A DNA stretch of 14,096 nt from an uncultured Eubacteriales bacterium (GCA_900549545.1 URPA01000048.1:1-14096); one strand, 5' to 3'. Shown: positions 6,709 through 13,271, numbered from the stretch's first letter. Numbers and translations are program-made. Notes: generated by a model from the letters alone, not told the origin.

Positions 6709-6740
6709 CGCACAAACTGACTTCCCTGTGCCAGGGAGCA
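6709..6740 (+). repeat. Solo terminus of the palindromic element family, upstream of mgtE
   Basis: This piece contains GCACAAAC (6710-6717), then TCCCTG (6723-6728) pairing with CAGGGA (6732-6737) around TGC, and five T residues at 6742-6746. The order matches one end of the larger element at 11215-11378: GCACAAAC there on the opposite strand at 11374-11367, and the hairpin CTCCCTGTGTAAGGGAG at 11233-11249. It is therefore best read as a detached or decayed element end. With the T run it could also act as a weak terminator insulating mgtE from upstream transcription. Confidence 0.5.
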
Positions 6741-6747
6741 ATTTTTC

Positions 6748-6776
6748 TTGTATTATTTTCCCCGCCGTGATAGAAT
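6748..6776 (+). promoter_or_regulatory. Likely promoter for mgtE
   Basis: TTGTAT (6748-6753) and TAGAAT (6771-6776) are separated by exactly 17 bases. Transcription would begin near 6783, only about 25 bases before the mgtE start. That leaves no room for a magnesium M-box riboswitch, and I see no M-box core upstream either. Confidence 0.55.
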
Positions 6777-6808
6777 ATATTGCCCAAAATTCGCAGGAGG
6801 TGAGTTTG

Positions 6809-8218
6809 TTGGACGAGAAAGAAATTGACGCCCAGATAGACTATGAGGCGATACAGGAACAGAGAACCGACGAGCTGGCCGAACTGCTTGACAAGCGGGA
6901 CATGAAGGGCCTCCAGCGCCGCATGGAAGAGATGAACGAGTTTGATGTGGCGGAGTTTTTGACCGAGATTGACGATACAAAAATGCCCATGGTGTTCCGC
7001 CTGCTCTCCAAGGAGACGGCGGCGGAGGTTTTTGCCAATTTTGACGTGCCGGAGCAGGAGCGCATCATTAACTCCATCACCGACTCGGAGCTCGCGGGCA
7101 TAGTTGAAGAGATGTACGTGGACGACGCGGTTGATTTGATGGGGGAGATGCCCGCAAATGTTGTAAAGCGCGTCATGCGCACGGCGACGCCCCAGACCCG
7201 AAACCTTATTAACCAGTATCTGCGCTACCCCGAAAATTCCGCGGGCAGCATCATGACCTCGGAATTTGTGGATTTGAAAAAATACATGAGTGTGAAGGAA
7301 TCCTTCGCGCGCATCCGGCGCATAGGCGAGGATAAGGAGACGATCTACGTCTGCTTTGTCATTGCCGCCGACAGAACCCTTGAGGGCATCGTCACGGTGA
7401 AGGACCTGCTCCTTGCCGATGATGACGATATCATTGAGGATCTGATGGACAGAAACGTCATCTTCGCCACCACCACTGAGGACCAGGAGAGCGTCTCGGA
7501 GAAGTTCTCGGACTACGACCTTGTTGTTCTGCCGGTGGTTGATAAGGAAGGGCGCCTCGTCGGCATCGTCACCGTTGACGACGTTATCGACGTCATGGAG
7601 CAGGAGACGACTGAGGACTTTGAAATCATGGCCGGTATGACGCCGTCCGATAAGCCCTATTCCCGCACCAGCGTTATAGACATGTGGAAAAACCGCATAC
7701 CGTGGCTGCTGTTTTTGATGCTCTCGGCAACCTTTACAAGCATGATCTTGACCTCGTTTGAGGATATGCTCGCCGTGCAGGCGGGACTGGTCGCCTTTAT
7801 CCCCATGCTCATGGGTACCGGCGGCAACTCCGGCGCGCAGGCGTCCACCGCCGTCATCCGCAGCCTTTCTCTGGGCGATACAGAGCCAAGAGACGCGCTG
7901 CGCGTCATGTGGAAGGAGTGGCGCGTGTCGCTGCTGTGCGGGCTGACGCTCGCGGTCATCAACTTTGTGAAGATGCTCCTGCTCGACGGGATGCTGCTGC
8001 ACAATGACGCGGTGACGGTCTCCGTCGCGGCAACGGTCAGCCTTTCAATCGTCTTCATCGTCATGTTTGCCAAGGTCGTTGGCAGCACGCTCCCCATTCT
8101 GGCGGAGAAGATAGGCGTTGACCCGGCCGTCATGGCAAACCCGCTCATCTCCACGCTGACGGACGCGGTGTCTCTGCTTATTTATATTTACGTTGCAAAA
8201 TTGATTCTGCATATATAA
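6809..8218 (+). CDS. mgtE: Magnesium transporter MgtE
   Basis: A 469-residue inner-membrane Mg2+ channel, close to the usual family length of about 450. Domains run in order: an N-terminal helical domain (about 20-140) with repeated MEEMNEFDVAEFL-type motifs; a CBS pair (about 141-265) with SAGSIMTSEFV, GIVTVKDL and LVGIVTVDDVIDVMEQE; then the five-helix membrane part (about 290-469) with PWLLFLML, the signature PMLMGTGGNSGAQASTAVIR, and NPLISTLTDAVSLLIY, whose Asp belongs to the conserved pore. In the family the CBS and N domains sense cytosolic Mg2+ and gate the pore. TTG 6809 is chosen because AGGAGG (6795-6800) lies 8 bases upstream; TTG 6806 and GTG 6800 are in frame but too close. The AEC transporter follows after 33 bases. 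Confidence 0.95.
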   Translation: MDEKEIDAQIDYEAIQEQRTDELAELLDKRDMKGLQRRMEEMNEFDVAEFLTEIDDTKMPMVFRLLSKETAAEVFANFDVPEQERIINSITDSELAGIVEEMYVDDAVDLMGEMPANVVKRVMRTATPQTRNLINQYLRYPENSAGSIMTSEFVDLKKYMSVKESFARIRRIGEDKETIYVCFVIAADRTLEGIVTVKDLLLADDDDIIEDLMDRNVIFATTTEDQESVSEKFSDYDLVVLPVVDKEGRLVGIVTVDDVIDVMEQETTEDFEIMAGMTPSDKPYSRTSVIDMWKNRIPWLLFLMLSATFTSMILTSFEDMLAVQAGLVAFIPMLMGTGGNSGAQASTAVIRSLSLGDTEPRDALRVMWKEWRVSLLCGLTLAVINFVKMLLLDGMLLHNDAVTVSVAATVSLSIVFIVMFAKVVGSTLPILAEKIGVDPAVMANPLISTLTDAVSLLIYIYVAKLILHI

Positions 8219-8251
8219 CATATATAATTATTGTTTGGATGGGAAAAAGTT

Positions 8252-9166
8252 ATGGAAATGTCCGCGCTTATCAGTAAAATGGTGATTTTTGTGGCCCTTA
8301 TGGTCGTGGGCTACGTTTTTGCGAGATCCGGCCGCGCAGGGAAGGACTTTGCCAAAGCCGCAAGCTGGCTGGTGCTCAATCTCTTCCTCAGCGCCACAAT
8401 CTTAAACTCCGTCATGGCGACCGACGCGGTGCTCTCGGGCGCTGAGCTTGGCCACGTGCTGCTCGTGCTGACTATCGCTGTCGTGATGTGCTATGTACTG
8501 GCGATCGTGGCGGCAAAAATCATACCCTCCAAGGGCAAAGCCGCGGAGTACACAATGCTGATGGCCGTGCCGAACAATATGTTTATCGCCCTGCCGGTTA
8601 TCGAGTCCATATGCGGGCCCATCGGCGTTTTCTACTGCTCGCTCACCTGCATCCCGTTTAACATTCTGCTGTATACATACGGCGTTTGGAAAATGAAGGA
8701 CGGGCAGGAGGGAGGTCTGCGCCTGAAGGATATAATCAGCATCCCCCTCGTGGCAACTATTCTCGCGCTGGTGATTTTCGTGCTGAAGCTGCCCATCCCC
8801 GGCGTTTTGAAGGACCTGTTCTCCGCCGCCTCCGGCGCGACCATGCCTCTGAGCATGATCGTCATCGGCGCGTCCCTTGGCAGCGTGAATATTTTCGCGG
8901 CGTTCAAGGACTGGCGCTTTTACGCGGCCGACGTGGTGCGCCTTATCGTGACGCCGCTGCTGGTGCTGCTGGTCTGCGGGCTCATCACCACAAACTGGGA
9001 GCTGCTTATGACCGCGTTTATCATGTCGGCAGCGCCGAGCGGTATTGTCATAACCGTGTTCGCCCTGCAATATGACAAGGACGAGGTATTCTCCTCCGAG
9101 GGAATACTGCACAGCACTGTGGTCAGCATGCTCACCATTCCGCTGATGGTGTATTTCTTCGCCTGA
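8252..9166 (+). CDS. AEC family transporter (auxin efflux carrier-type permease)
   Basis: A 304-residue, very hydrophobic protein with about ten predicted membrane segments in two halves, the usual size of bacterial AEC (Mem_trans) permeases. Family features are the N-terminal VVGYVFARSG turn, SWLVLNLFLSATIL in the second helix, and the paired motifs MLMAVPNNMFIALPVI (first half) and MSAAPSGIVITVFALQYD (second half). Characterised relatives carry malate, malonate or other organic anions; the substrate cannot be read here. ATG 8252 follows GGATGGG with an 8-base gap; ATG 8258 is an alternative. It sits between mgtE and the DUF1643 gene with gaps of 33 and 15 bases, so it is probably part of the same transcript. 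Confidence 0.9.
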   Translation: MEMSALISKMVIFVALMVVGYVFARSGRAGKDFAKAASWLVLNLFLSATILNSVMATDAVLSGAELGHVLLVLTIAVVMCYVLAIVAAKIIPSKGKAAEYTMLMAVPNNMFIALPVIESICGPIGVFYCSLTCIPFNILLYTYGVWKMKDGQEGGLRLKDIISIPLVATILALVIFVLKLPIPGVLKDLFSAASGATMPLSMIVIGASLGSVNIFAAFKDWRFYAADVVRLIVTPLLVLLVCGLITTNWELLMTAFIMSAAPSGIVITVFALQYDKDEVFSSEGILHSTVVSMLTIPLMVYFFA

Positions 9167-9181
9167 GCAGAGGAGGATAAT

Positions 9182-9802
9182 ATGCACATTCCGAGCTGCC
9201 CAAGCAGCGCGATTGAGCACCTGAGCTTTGCCGAGGCACTGGCGCGCTCCGGTCAGAACGGGGGATACGACGCCGAAAAGTGGCTCTATGTGCCGGATTT
9301 TTACACTGAATACCGGTACATTCTGGGTACACGCGGGGATAATCCCCTTATCTGCATCGGCGTCAACCCATCCACCGCCGCGCCGGACGCGCTGGATAAC
9401 ACGCTCAAATCCGTCGCGCGTATCGCCGCGGGCAACGGCTTTGACAGCTGGATAATGTTCAATGTCTATGCCCAGCGCGCCACCCGGCCCGACGATATGG
9501 ACAAAGAGCTCAACGCTCCGCTCCATGAGGAGAACATGCGCGCCTTTGAGTACATAGTCTCCGCCGCGTCGAGAGCCGGGAACCGCCCCGCGATATGGGC
9601 GGCCTGGGGCGCGGTCATTGAGAAGCGGCCATACCTGCCTGGCTGCGTGCGGGACATGGTGAAGATAGGGGAGCGCTACGGCGCGCGCTGGCTCCACGCG
9701 GGGAGCGTTTCCAAAAAGGGGCACCCGCACCATCCGCTCTACCTGCGCAAGGACGAGAAAACACTTGACTTTGATATAGTGAGGTATCTTGACAGCCTAT
9801 GA
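9182..9802 (+). CDS. DUF1643 domain protein
   Basis: A 206-residue soluble protein. The DUF1643 pattern is clear: YRYILGTRG near residue 45, the core ICIGVNPSTAAPDALDNTLK, then FNVYAQRATRPDDM, an HEENMRAFEYI helix and AIWAAWGAVIE. The family is uncharacterised; its NPSTA and WG motifs suggest a nucleotide- or base-related fold, but that is speculation. The start is fixed by AGGAGG (9171-9176) 5 bases upstream. Its stop overlaps the start of the nitrilase gene by four bases (ATGA), which indicates translational coupling. The C-terminal GSVSKKGHPHHPLYLRK segment is typical of the family. Confidence 0.85.
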   Translation: MHIPSCPSSAIEHLSFAEALARSGQNGGYDAEKWLYVPDFYTEYRYILGTRGDNPLICIGVNPSTAAPDALDNTLKSVARIAAGNGFDSWIMFNVYAQRATRPDDMDKELNAPLHEENMRAFEYIVSAASRAGNRPAIWAAWGAVIEKRPYLPGCVRDMVKIGERYGARWLHAGSVSKKGHPHHPLYLRKDEKTLDFDIVRYLDSL

Positions 9803-10617
9803 ATAAACTGCCTGTTGCGCTCTGCCAGATAAGGACGGAGCTTGATTTGGATGTGACGCTCCAAAAGGCCGCCGCCATGGTGGCTGAGGCCGCCCGGAAC
9901 GGGGCCAAGATAGTCTGCCTGCCGGAGATGTTCAGCTGCCCCTACGCGAGGGATTATTTCAAGACCTTTGCTCGCATGGGCCATGAAAAGGTCTATGCCG
10001 CCATGCGTGCCTGGGCGAAGGATAACGGTGTTATCCTCGTCGGCGGGAGCGTCCCTGAGCTTGATGGCGAGCGGATATACAACACCTGCTTCGTCTTTGA
10101 CGCTGCGGGCGAGCTTATCGCGCGGCACCGCAAGATTCATCTTTTTGATATCGACATGCCGGGGATGCACTTTCACGAGTCGAACACCTTCACCCCCGGC
10201 GACAGCATAACCGTGTTTGACACGCCCTACGGCAAAATGGGCTGCGCGGTGTGCTTTGATGTGCGCTTTCCGGAGATTTTCCGCGCCATGTCCAGGCGCG
10301 GTGCGGGAATCGTGTTCCTCCCGGCGCAGTTTAACCAGAAGACCGGGCCTATGCACTGGGAGCTTGCGCTGCGCTCAAGGGCTGTTGACAACCAGCTGTT
10401 CATTGTCGGCGCTTCCGCCGCCAAGTACGAGGGCTTCAGCTACGAGTGCTGGGGGCACTCCACAGTGGTAGGTCCAGGCGCGGAGATTATCGCCCAGTGC
10501 GACGAGAAGGAGCAGATACTCTACGCTGAGATTGACCTTGACAGAATCGCCCAGGCACGCGCTGAGCTGCCCATTCTAAACAGCCTGCGCAGCGACATTT
10601 ACCCCGTGGCGGAATGA
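9799..10617 (+). CDS. Carbon-nitrogen hydrolase (nitrilase superfamily, omega-amidase-like)
   Basis: A 272-residue cytoplasmic enzyme with the catalytic triad Glu43 (LPEMF), Lys112 (RHRKIHLFDID) and Cys152 (VCFDVRFPE). The RKIHLFDIDMPG..F.ES.T stretch is typical of the Nit1/Nit2 branch, which includes omega-amidase (acting on alpha-ketoglutaramate or ketosuccinamate) and deaminated glutathione amidase. Both are metabolite-repair or clean-up enzymes. Exact substrate is not decided by sequence. No separate ribosome binding site is obvious: the start codon overlaps the DUF1643 stop (ATGA at 9799-9802), and its own stop overlaps the NUDIX start (ATGA at 10614-10617). N-carbamoylputrescine amidase and beta-ureidopropionase are less likely alternatives, given the length and the HLFDID motif. 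Confidence 0.9.
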   Translation: MNKLPVALCQIRTELDLDVTLQKAAAMVAEAARNGAKIVCLPEMFSCPYARDYFKTFARMGHEKVYAAMRAWAKDNGVILVGGSVPELDGERIYNTCFVFDAAGELIARHRKIHLFDIDMPGMHFHESNTFTPGDSITVFDTPYGKMGCAVCFDVRFPEIFRAMSRRGAGIVFLPAQFNQKTGPMHWELALRSRAVDNQLFIVGASAAKYEGFSYECWGHSTVVGPGAEIIAQCDEKEQILYAEIDLDRIAQARAELPILNSLRSDIYPVAE

Positions 10618-11180
10618 GTGCGGATATTGTGCGGGATATTGCCGCCTATGAGCCGATAAACGAGCAGGAGAGGCGGGATAAGGAGCTGATGCTCCGCTTC
10701 ATTAGTGAGCATGAGGATGCGTTCAGCCGGGAAAATCTCATTGCCCACATGACGGCCTCCGCCTGGCTTGTAAACCCCGCGAGAGACAGGGTGCTGATGG
10801 TGTACCACCGGATATTCGACTCATGGTCGTGGACCGGCGGGCACGCCGACGGAGAGCGGGATCTGTTGTCTGTCGCTCTGCGCGAGGTGGCGGAGGAGAC
10901 GGGCGTTGACCACCTAAGACCTGTGACGGAGGACATCTTTTCTCTTGAGATTCTAACCGTGGACGGGCACGAAAAGCGCGGGCAGTACGTCCCCAGCCAT
11001 CTGCATATGAATGTGACCTATCTTATCGAGGCGGACGATACCCAGCCGCTTAAAGTCCGCCCGGACGAAAACAGCGGCGTTCAGTGGTTCACGCCCGAGA
11101 CTGCGCTTGAAGTCTCCACCGAGCCGTGGTTTGTCGAGAGGATATACAAAAAGCTGATAGCGAAAGCAAAGAGCTTATGA
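10614..11180 (+). CDS. NUDIX hydrolase
   Basis: A 188-residue soluble protein. The catalytic NUDIX helix lies at about residues 75-98: GGHADGERDLL followed by ALREVAEETGV. The REVAEETGV half fits the consensus exactly, while the upstream Glu is one position off the strict G-x5-E spacing, as in the GGHADGD subgroup I recall. These enzymes cleave nucleoside diphosphates linked to another group; the substrate (oxidised nucleotide, sugar nucleotide or other) is unknown here. An N-terminal helical extension of about 45 residues precedes the domain. The start overlaps the nitrilase stop by four bases. The gene ends the operon; repeats begin about 35 bases downstream. Confidence 0.9.
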   Translation: MSADIVRDIAAYEPINEQERRDKELMLRFISEHEDAFSRENLIAHMTASAWLVNPARDRVLMVYHRIFDSWSWTGGHADGERDLLSVALREVAEETGVDHLRPVTEDIFSLEILTVDGHEKRGQYVPSHLHMNVTYLIEADDTQPLKVRPDENSGVQWFTPETALEVSTEPWFVERIYKKLIAKAKSL

Positions 11181-11214
11181 AAAAACTTATAGGTTCTTTT
11201 TGCGCCAGTTTTAG

Positions 11215-11378
11215 TTTTGCACCATTAAAAGGCCTCCCTGTGTAAGGGAGGCTGGCAGCCGAAGGCTGACTGGAGGGTTGTCTGCCTTATGATTTTTCGC
11301 TGAGAATAACGAACATTTAACGACCCCTCAGGCGCTCCGCGCCAGCTCCCCTTACGCAGTGGAGCCGTTTGTGCAAAT
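11215..11378 (+). mobile_element. MITE-like palindromic element with about 30-bp terminal inverted repeats
   Basis: The segment 11227-11256 and the reverse complement of 11341-11370 match at 23 of 30 positions without gaps. Just outside, TTTTGCAC (11215-11222) faces GTGCAAA (11371-11377), extending the inverted ends. The left arm itself folds: CCTCCCT with AGGGAGG, then AGCC-GAA-GGCT; the right arm folds through GGCG-CTCC-GCGCC. The interior (about 11280-11325) is AT-rich and non-coding. I associate this CCTCCCTGTGTAAGGGAGG type with interspersed repeats in gut Clostridia. No transposase is present, so it would have to be moved in trans. Confidence 0.6.
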
Positions 11379-11438
11379 CAAAGAAAAAGCATATTAACGA
11401 AAAAGCTCTATGAGCGCAAGCAAGAGAATAGAGAATTA

Positions 11439-11471
11439 AAAGAACTTCTGAGATTTTCCCAGAAGTTCTTT
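11439..11471 (+). repeat. 12-bp perfect hairpin downstream of the NUDIX operon
   Basis: AAAGAACTTCTG (11439-11450) pairs exactly with CAGAAGTTCTTT (11460-11471) around a nine-base loop. Only a short TTCTTT lies at its 3' side, so it is a poor standalone terminator, although it could help end the upstream operon. It directly precedes the string of small hairpins. Confidence 0.65.
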
Positions 11472-11474
11472 GCA

Positions 11475-11583
11475 ATGATATATCGCCGTGTGGCGGTATG
11501 ATATAATCCCTGCGGGATTATGATATATTTTGCCCTTGGCAAAATATGATGAATTATATATCATTCGTTCCGCAGGAACGAAT
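11475..11583 (+). repeat. String of four small hairpins with ATGATATA linkers
   Basis: The linker ATGATATA occurs at 11475, 11498 and 11520, and a variant starts at 11546 (ATGAT, later mirrored by ATCAT at 11559-11563). Between linkers sit four different stems: CGCC/GGCG (11484-11495, GTGT loop); ATCCC/GGGAT (11506-11518, TGC loop); TTTTGCC/GGCAAAA (11528-11544, CTT loop); ATTCGTTCC/GGAACGAAT (11563-11583, GCA loop). The stems differ in sequence but all pair perfectly, while the linker is constant. No credible gene spans it. Its role is unknown; a structured RNA, an mRNA 3' end element or a non-autonomous repeat are all possible. Confidence 0.7.
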
Positions 11584-11590
11584 ATAATTG

Positions 11591-11624
11591 AAAAAGGTTG
11601 AAGCAGTTTTGCTTAAACCTTTTT
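11591..11624. terminator. Two-way intrinsic terminator between converging genes
   Basis: AAAAAGGTT (11591-11599) pairs with AACCTTTTT (11616-11624), and AAGCA (11601-11605) with TGCTT (11610-11614), with a single G-A mismatch and a GTTT loop. T-rich sequence follows on the plus strand (to 11630) and the A-rich left arm gives a T tract on the minus strand, so it can stop both the rightward operon and the leftward oadB transcript, whose stop codon lies at 11629-11631. Confidence 0.8.
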
Positions 11625-11628
11625 TCTT

Positions 11629-12819
11629 TTAGCCGCCAAAGACTGCCAGCAGGAAGCCGGCGGCGACGGCGGAGCCGATAACGCCCGCCACATTGGGGCC
11701 CATGGCGTGCATCAGCAGGAAGTTCGAGGGATTGGCGCGCTGACCCTCCTTCTGAGAGACGCGCGCGGCCATCGGCACGGCGGAGACACCGGCGGAGCCG
11801 ATGAGCGGATTTATCTTGCCGCCGGAGAGCTTATACATGAGCTTTCCGAGCAGCAGGCCGCCGATGGTGGCCAGAATGAAGGCGCCCAGACCCAGCAGGA
11901 TGATGAAGAAGGTCTGCCAGGTGAGGAAGCGGTTATAAAGCGCCGTCGCGCCCACGGAGGTGGAGAGAAATATCGTCACAATATTCATCATGGCGTTCTG
12001 CGCAGTGTCGGACAGGCGGTCGGTCAGGCCGCACTCCTTGAAGAGGTTGCCGAGCATCAGGCAGCCCAGCAGCGGAGCCACGGAGGGCAGCAGCAGGCAG
12101 ACAAAAACCGTCACGATAATGGGGAAAAGCACCTTCTGCGTCTTGGATACGGGCTTGAGCTGCTCCATTTTGCACTCGCGCTCTGCCTTGGTAGTGAGCA
12201 GGCGCATGAAGGGCGGCTGAATCATGGGAATCAGCGCCATGTATGAATACGCCGCGATGGCGATAGGGGCCAGATAGTCCGGGGCGAGCTTTGAGGTGAG
12301 CCAGATGGCCGTCGGGCCGTCCGCACCGCCGATGATTGCAATGGCCGCCGCCACATTGGGCGCAAAGCCAAACACGCACATCGCCAGAATGAACGCAGCG
12401 AAGATGCCAAACTGCGCCGCCGCGCCGAGAAGGAGGGATTTGGGGTTTGCCAGCAGCGGGCCAAAATCCGTCATCGCGCCAACGCCCATGAAAATGAGCG
12501 AGGGATAGAGCCCGGATTTGACGCCGATATAGAGGATATCAAGCAGGCCGCCGTCATGGATGATGCCGGTGAGGGTTATCTCCCCGGCGATATACGCGTC
12601 CCACAGCTCGGGGTGGTACATGTTGGAGCCGGGGAGGTTTGCCAGCAGCATACCGAAGGCTATGCCCACCAGCAGCAGCGGCTCAAACTTCTTCACAAGG
12701 CCAAGATACAGCAGCACGCAGGCGATAACTATCATCGCCAGCTGCCGCCAGTCGTTAAGCAGCAGGCAGAAGCCGGAGCCCTCCCAGAGCTGGGACAGGG
12801 TGTTTAAAATGTTTTCCAT
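11629..12819 (-). CDS. Sodium-translocating decarboxylase beta subunit (OadB/GcdB/MmdB family)
   Basis: A 396-residue polytopic membrane protein with about nine to eleven hydrophobic segments. In the family it couples decarboxylation of carboxybiotin to Na+ export. Diagnostic stretches are GVKSGLYPSLIFMGVGAMTD, the Na+-site motif IIGGADGPTAI (Asp167, equivalent to the essential Asp203 of Klebsiella OadB), SYMALIPMIQPP and the C-terminal LLMHAMGPNVAGVIGSAVAAG. Which acid is decarboxylated (oxaloacetate, glutaconyl-CoA, methylmalonyl-CoA) cannot be told from this subunit; glutaconyl-CoA or methylmalonyl-CoA is common in Clostridia. ATG 12819 is preceded by GAGGTG, which overlaps the stop of the upstream biotinyl-domain frame, 9 bases away. 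The carboxyltransferase alpha subunit is not in the window, probably because of the seam just upstream. Confidence 0.93.
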   Translation of the reverse strand: MENILNTLSQLWEGSGFCLLLNDWRQLAMIVIACVLLYLGLVKKFEPLLLVGIAFGMLLANLPGSNMYHPELWDAYIAGEITLTGIIHDGGLLDILYIGVKSGLYPSLIFMGVGAMTDFGPLLANPKSLLLGAAAQFGIFAAFILAMCVFGFAPNVAAAIAIIGGADGPTAIWLTSKLAPDYLAPIAIAAYSYMALIPMIQPPFMRLLTTKAERECKMEQLKPVSKTQKVLFPIIVTVFVCLLLPSVAPLLGCLMLGNLFKECGLTDRLSDTAQNAMMNIVTIFLSTSVGATALYNRFLTWQTFFIILLGLGAFILATIGGLLLGKLMYKLSGGKINPLIGSAGVSAVPMAARVSQKEGQRANPSNFLLMHAMGPNVAGVIGSAVAAGFLLAVFGG

Positions 12820-12828
12820 CCCGGCACC

Positions 12829-13161
12829 TCAGATAACAAGCAGAGTGTCCCCAGTGGCGACCAGCGCGCCCTTCTGGGCAAGGATCTGCTTTACAACGCC
12901 GTCCGCCGGGGCAAAGACCTCGTTTTCCATCTTCATGGCCTCAATGAGCACCAGAAGCTGCCCGGCCTTCACGCTCTCGCCGGGCTTGACCAGCTCCTTG
13001 AGGGGCTTGGAGTCGATGGGATGGGCCAGGGCGTCACGCACCAGCTCGGGCACGGTCTTTTGCTCCAGCTCCACCGCGTTGGGCTCCAGCTCCGCGGCGA
13101 TCTCCTCCGGCGCCAGCGTTACCGGAAAGGAGGTTTTTCCATAATGCATTGCTTCTGCCAT
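12829..13161 (-). CDS. Chimeric frame: LarA N-terminus joined to a biotinyl domain
   Basis: A 110-residue frame. Residues 66-110 are the C-terminal part of a biotin carboxyl carrier domain: AGQLLVLIEAMKMENEV with biotinylation site Lys77, then FAPADGVVKQI and a closing TGDTLLVI. This fits its place 9 bases upstream of the decarboxylase beta subunit, where a biotin carrier is usual. Residues 1-64 instead resemble the N-terminus of nickel-dependent lactate racemase LarA: MHYGKTSFPVTLAPEE, AAELEP, then RDALAHPIDSKPLKELVKPG. The first strands of the biotinyl domain and the Ala/Pro-rich linker of normal carriers are absent, so the product should not fold as a biotin carrier. ATG 13161 follows GAAAGGAAG. 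The join lies at about residues 55-67 and is probably an assembly artefact, with oadB's true partner cut off. Confidence 0.75.
   Translation of the reverse strand: MAEAMHYGKTSFPVTLAPEEIAAELEPNAVELEQKTVPELVRDALAHPIDSKPLKELVKPGESVKAGQLLVLIEAMKMENEVFAPADGVVKQILAQKGALVATGDTLLVI
12961..12999 (-). other. Seam between larA-like and biotin-carrier sequence
   Basis: Codons for KELVKPGESVKAG (residues about 55-67). LVKPG.SV fits both the LarA N-terminus (followed there by a VIVxSDxTR motif) and the biotinyl domain (followed by KAGQ.L). A shared word here would let an assembler or a recombination event switch between the two genes. The exact point cannot be fixed from the sequence. Confidence 0.6.
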
Positions 13162-13182
13162 AACAGGTGCTTCCTTTCTGCG

Positions 13183-13197
13183 GGGGGCACTGCCCCC
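13183..13197 (-). repeat. GC-rich palindrome upstream of the LarA-like start
   Basis: GGGGGCA and TGCCCCC flank a single C, forming a 15-base palindrome about 20 bases upstream of the start codon at 13161 and adjacent to its GAAAGGAAG binding site. A consensus TATAAT occurs upstream on the same strand (13219-13214), but no matching minus-35 box is present at 16-18 bases, so I do not call a promoter there. Confidence 0.4.
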
Positions 13198-13271
13198 ATG
13201 GATTTCCGGCCCCATTATACCTCCGCAGATGCCGTTTTTTCCTCGGCATTTTTCATAAAATTTGGCCCCGG

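Noticed and set aside
6394..6770. Two short plus-strand frames in the gap before mgtE (6394-6585 and 6522-6770)
   Set aside because: They run through palindromic repeats, have no ribosome binding site, and translate to Arg/Ser/Leu-rich sequence without domain resemblance.
6660..6800. Possible M-box magnesium riboswitch upstream of mgtE
   Set aside because: I could not find the conserved M-box core, and the best promoter starts transcription only about 25 bases before the gene.
6683..8002. Minus-strand open frame of 439 codons across mgtE
   Set aside because: Shadow of mgtE; composition is His/Arg/Gln rich without domain signal.
8402..9733. Minus-strand open frame of 443 codons across the AEC transporter and DUF1643 gene
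   Set aside because: It spans two well supported sense genes and their intergenic gap, and has no family motif.
13229..13249. ATGCCG/CGGCAT hairpin downstream of xth as its terminator
   Set aside because: On the minus strand no T run follows the stem; the T run lies on the wrong side for xth. It might weakly stop plus-strand transcription, but no plus-strand gene points there.
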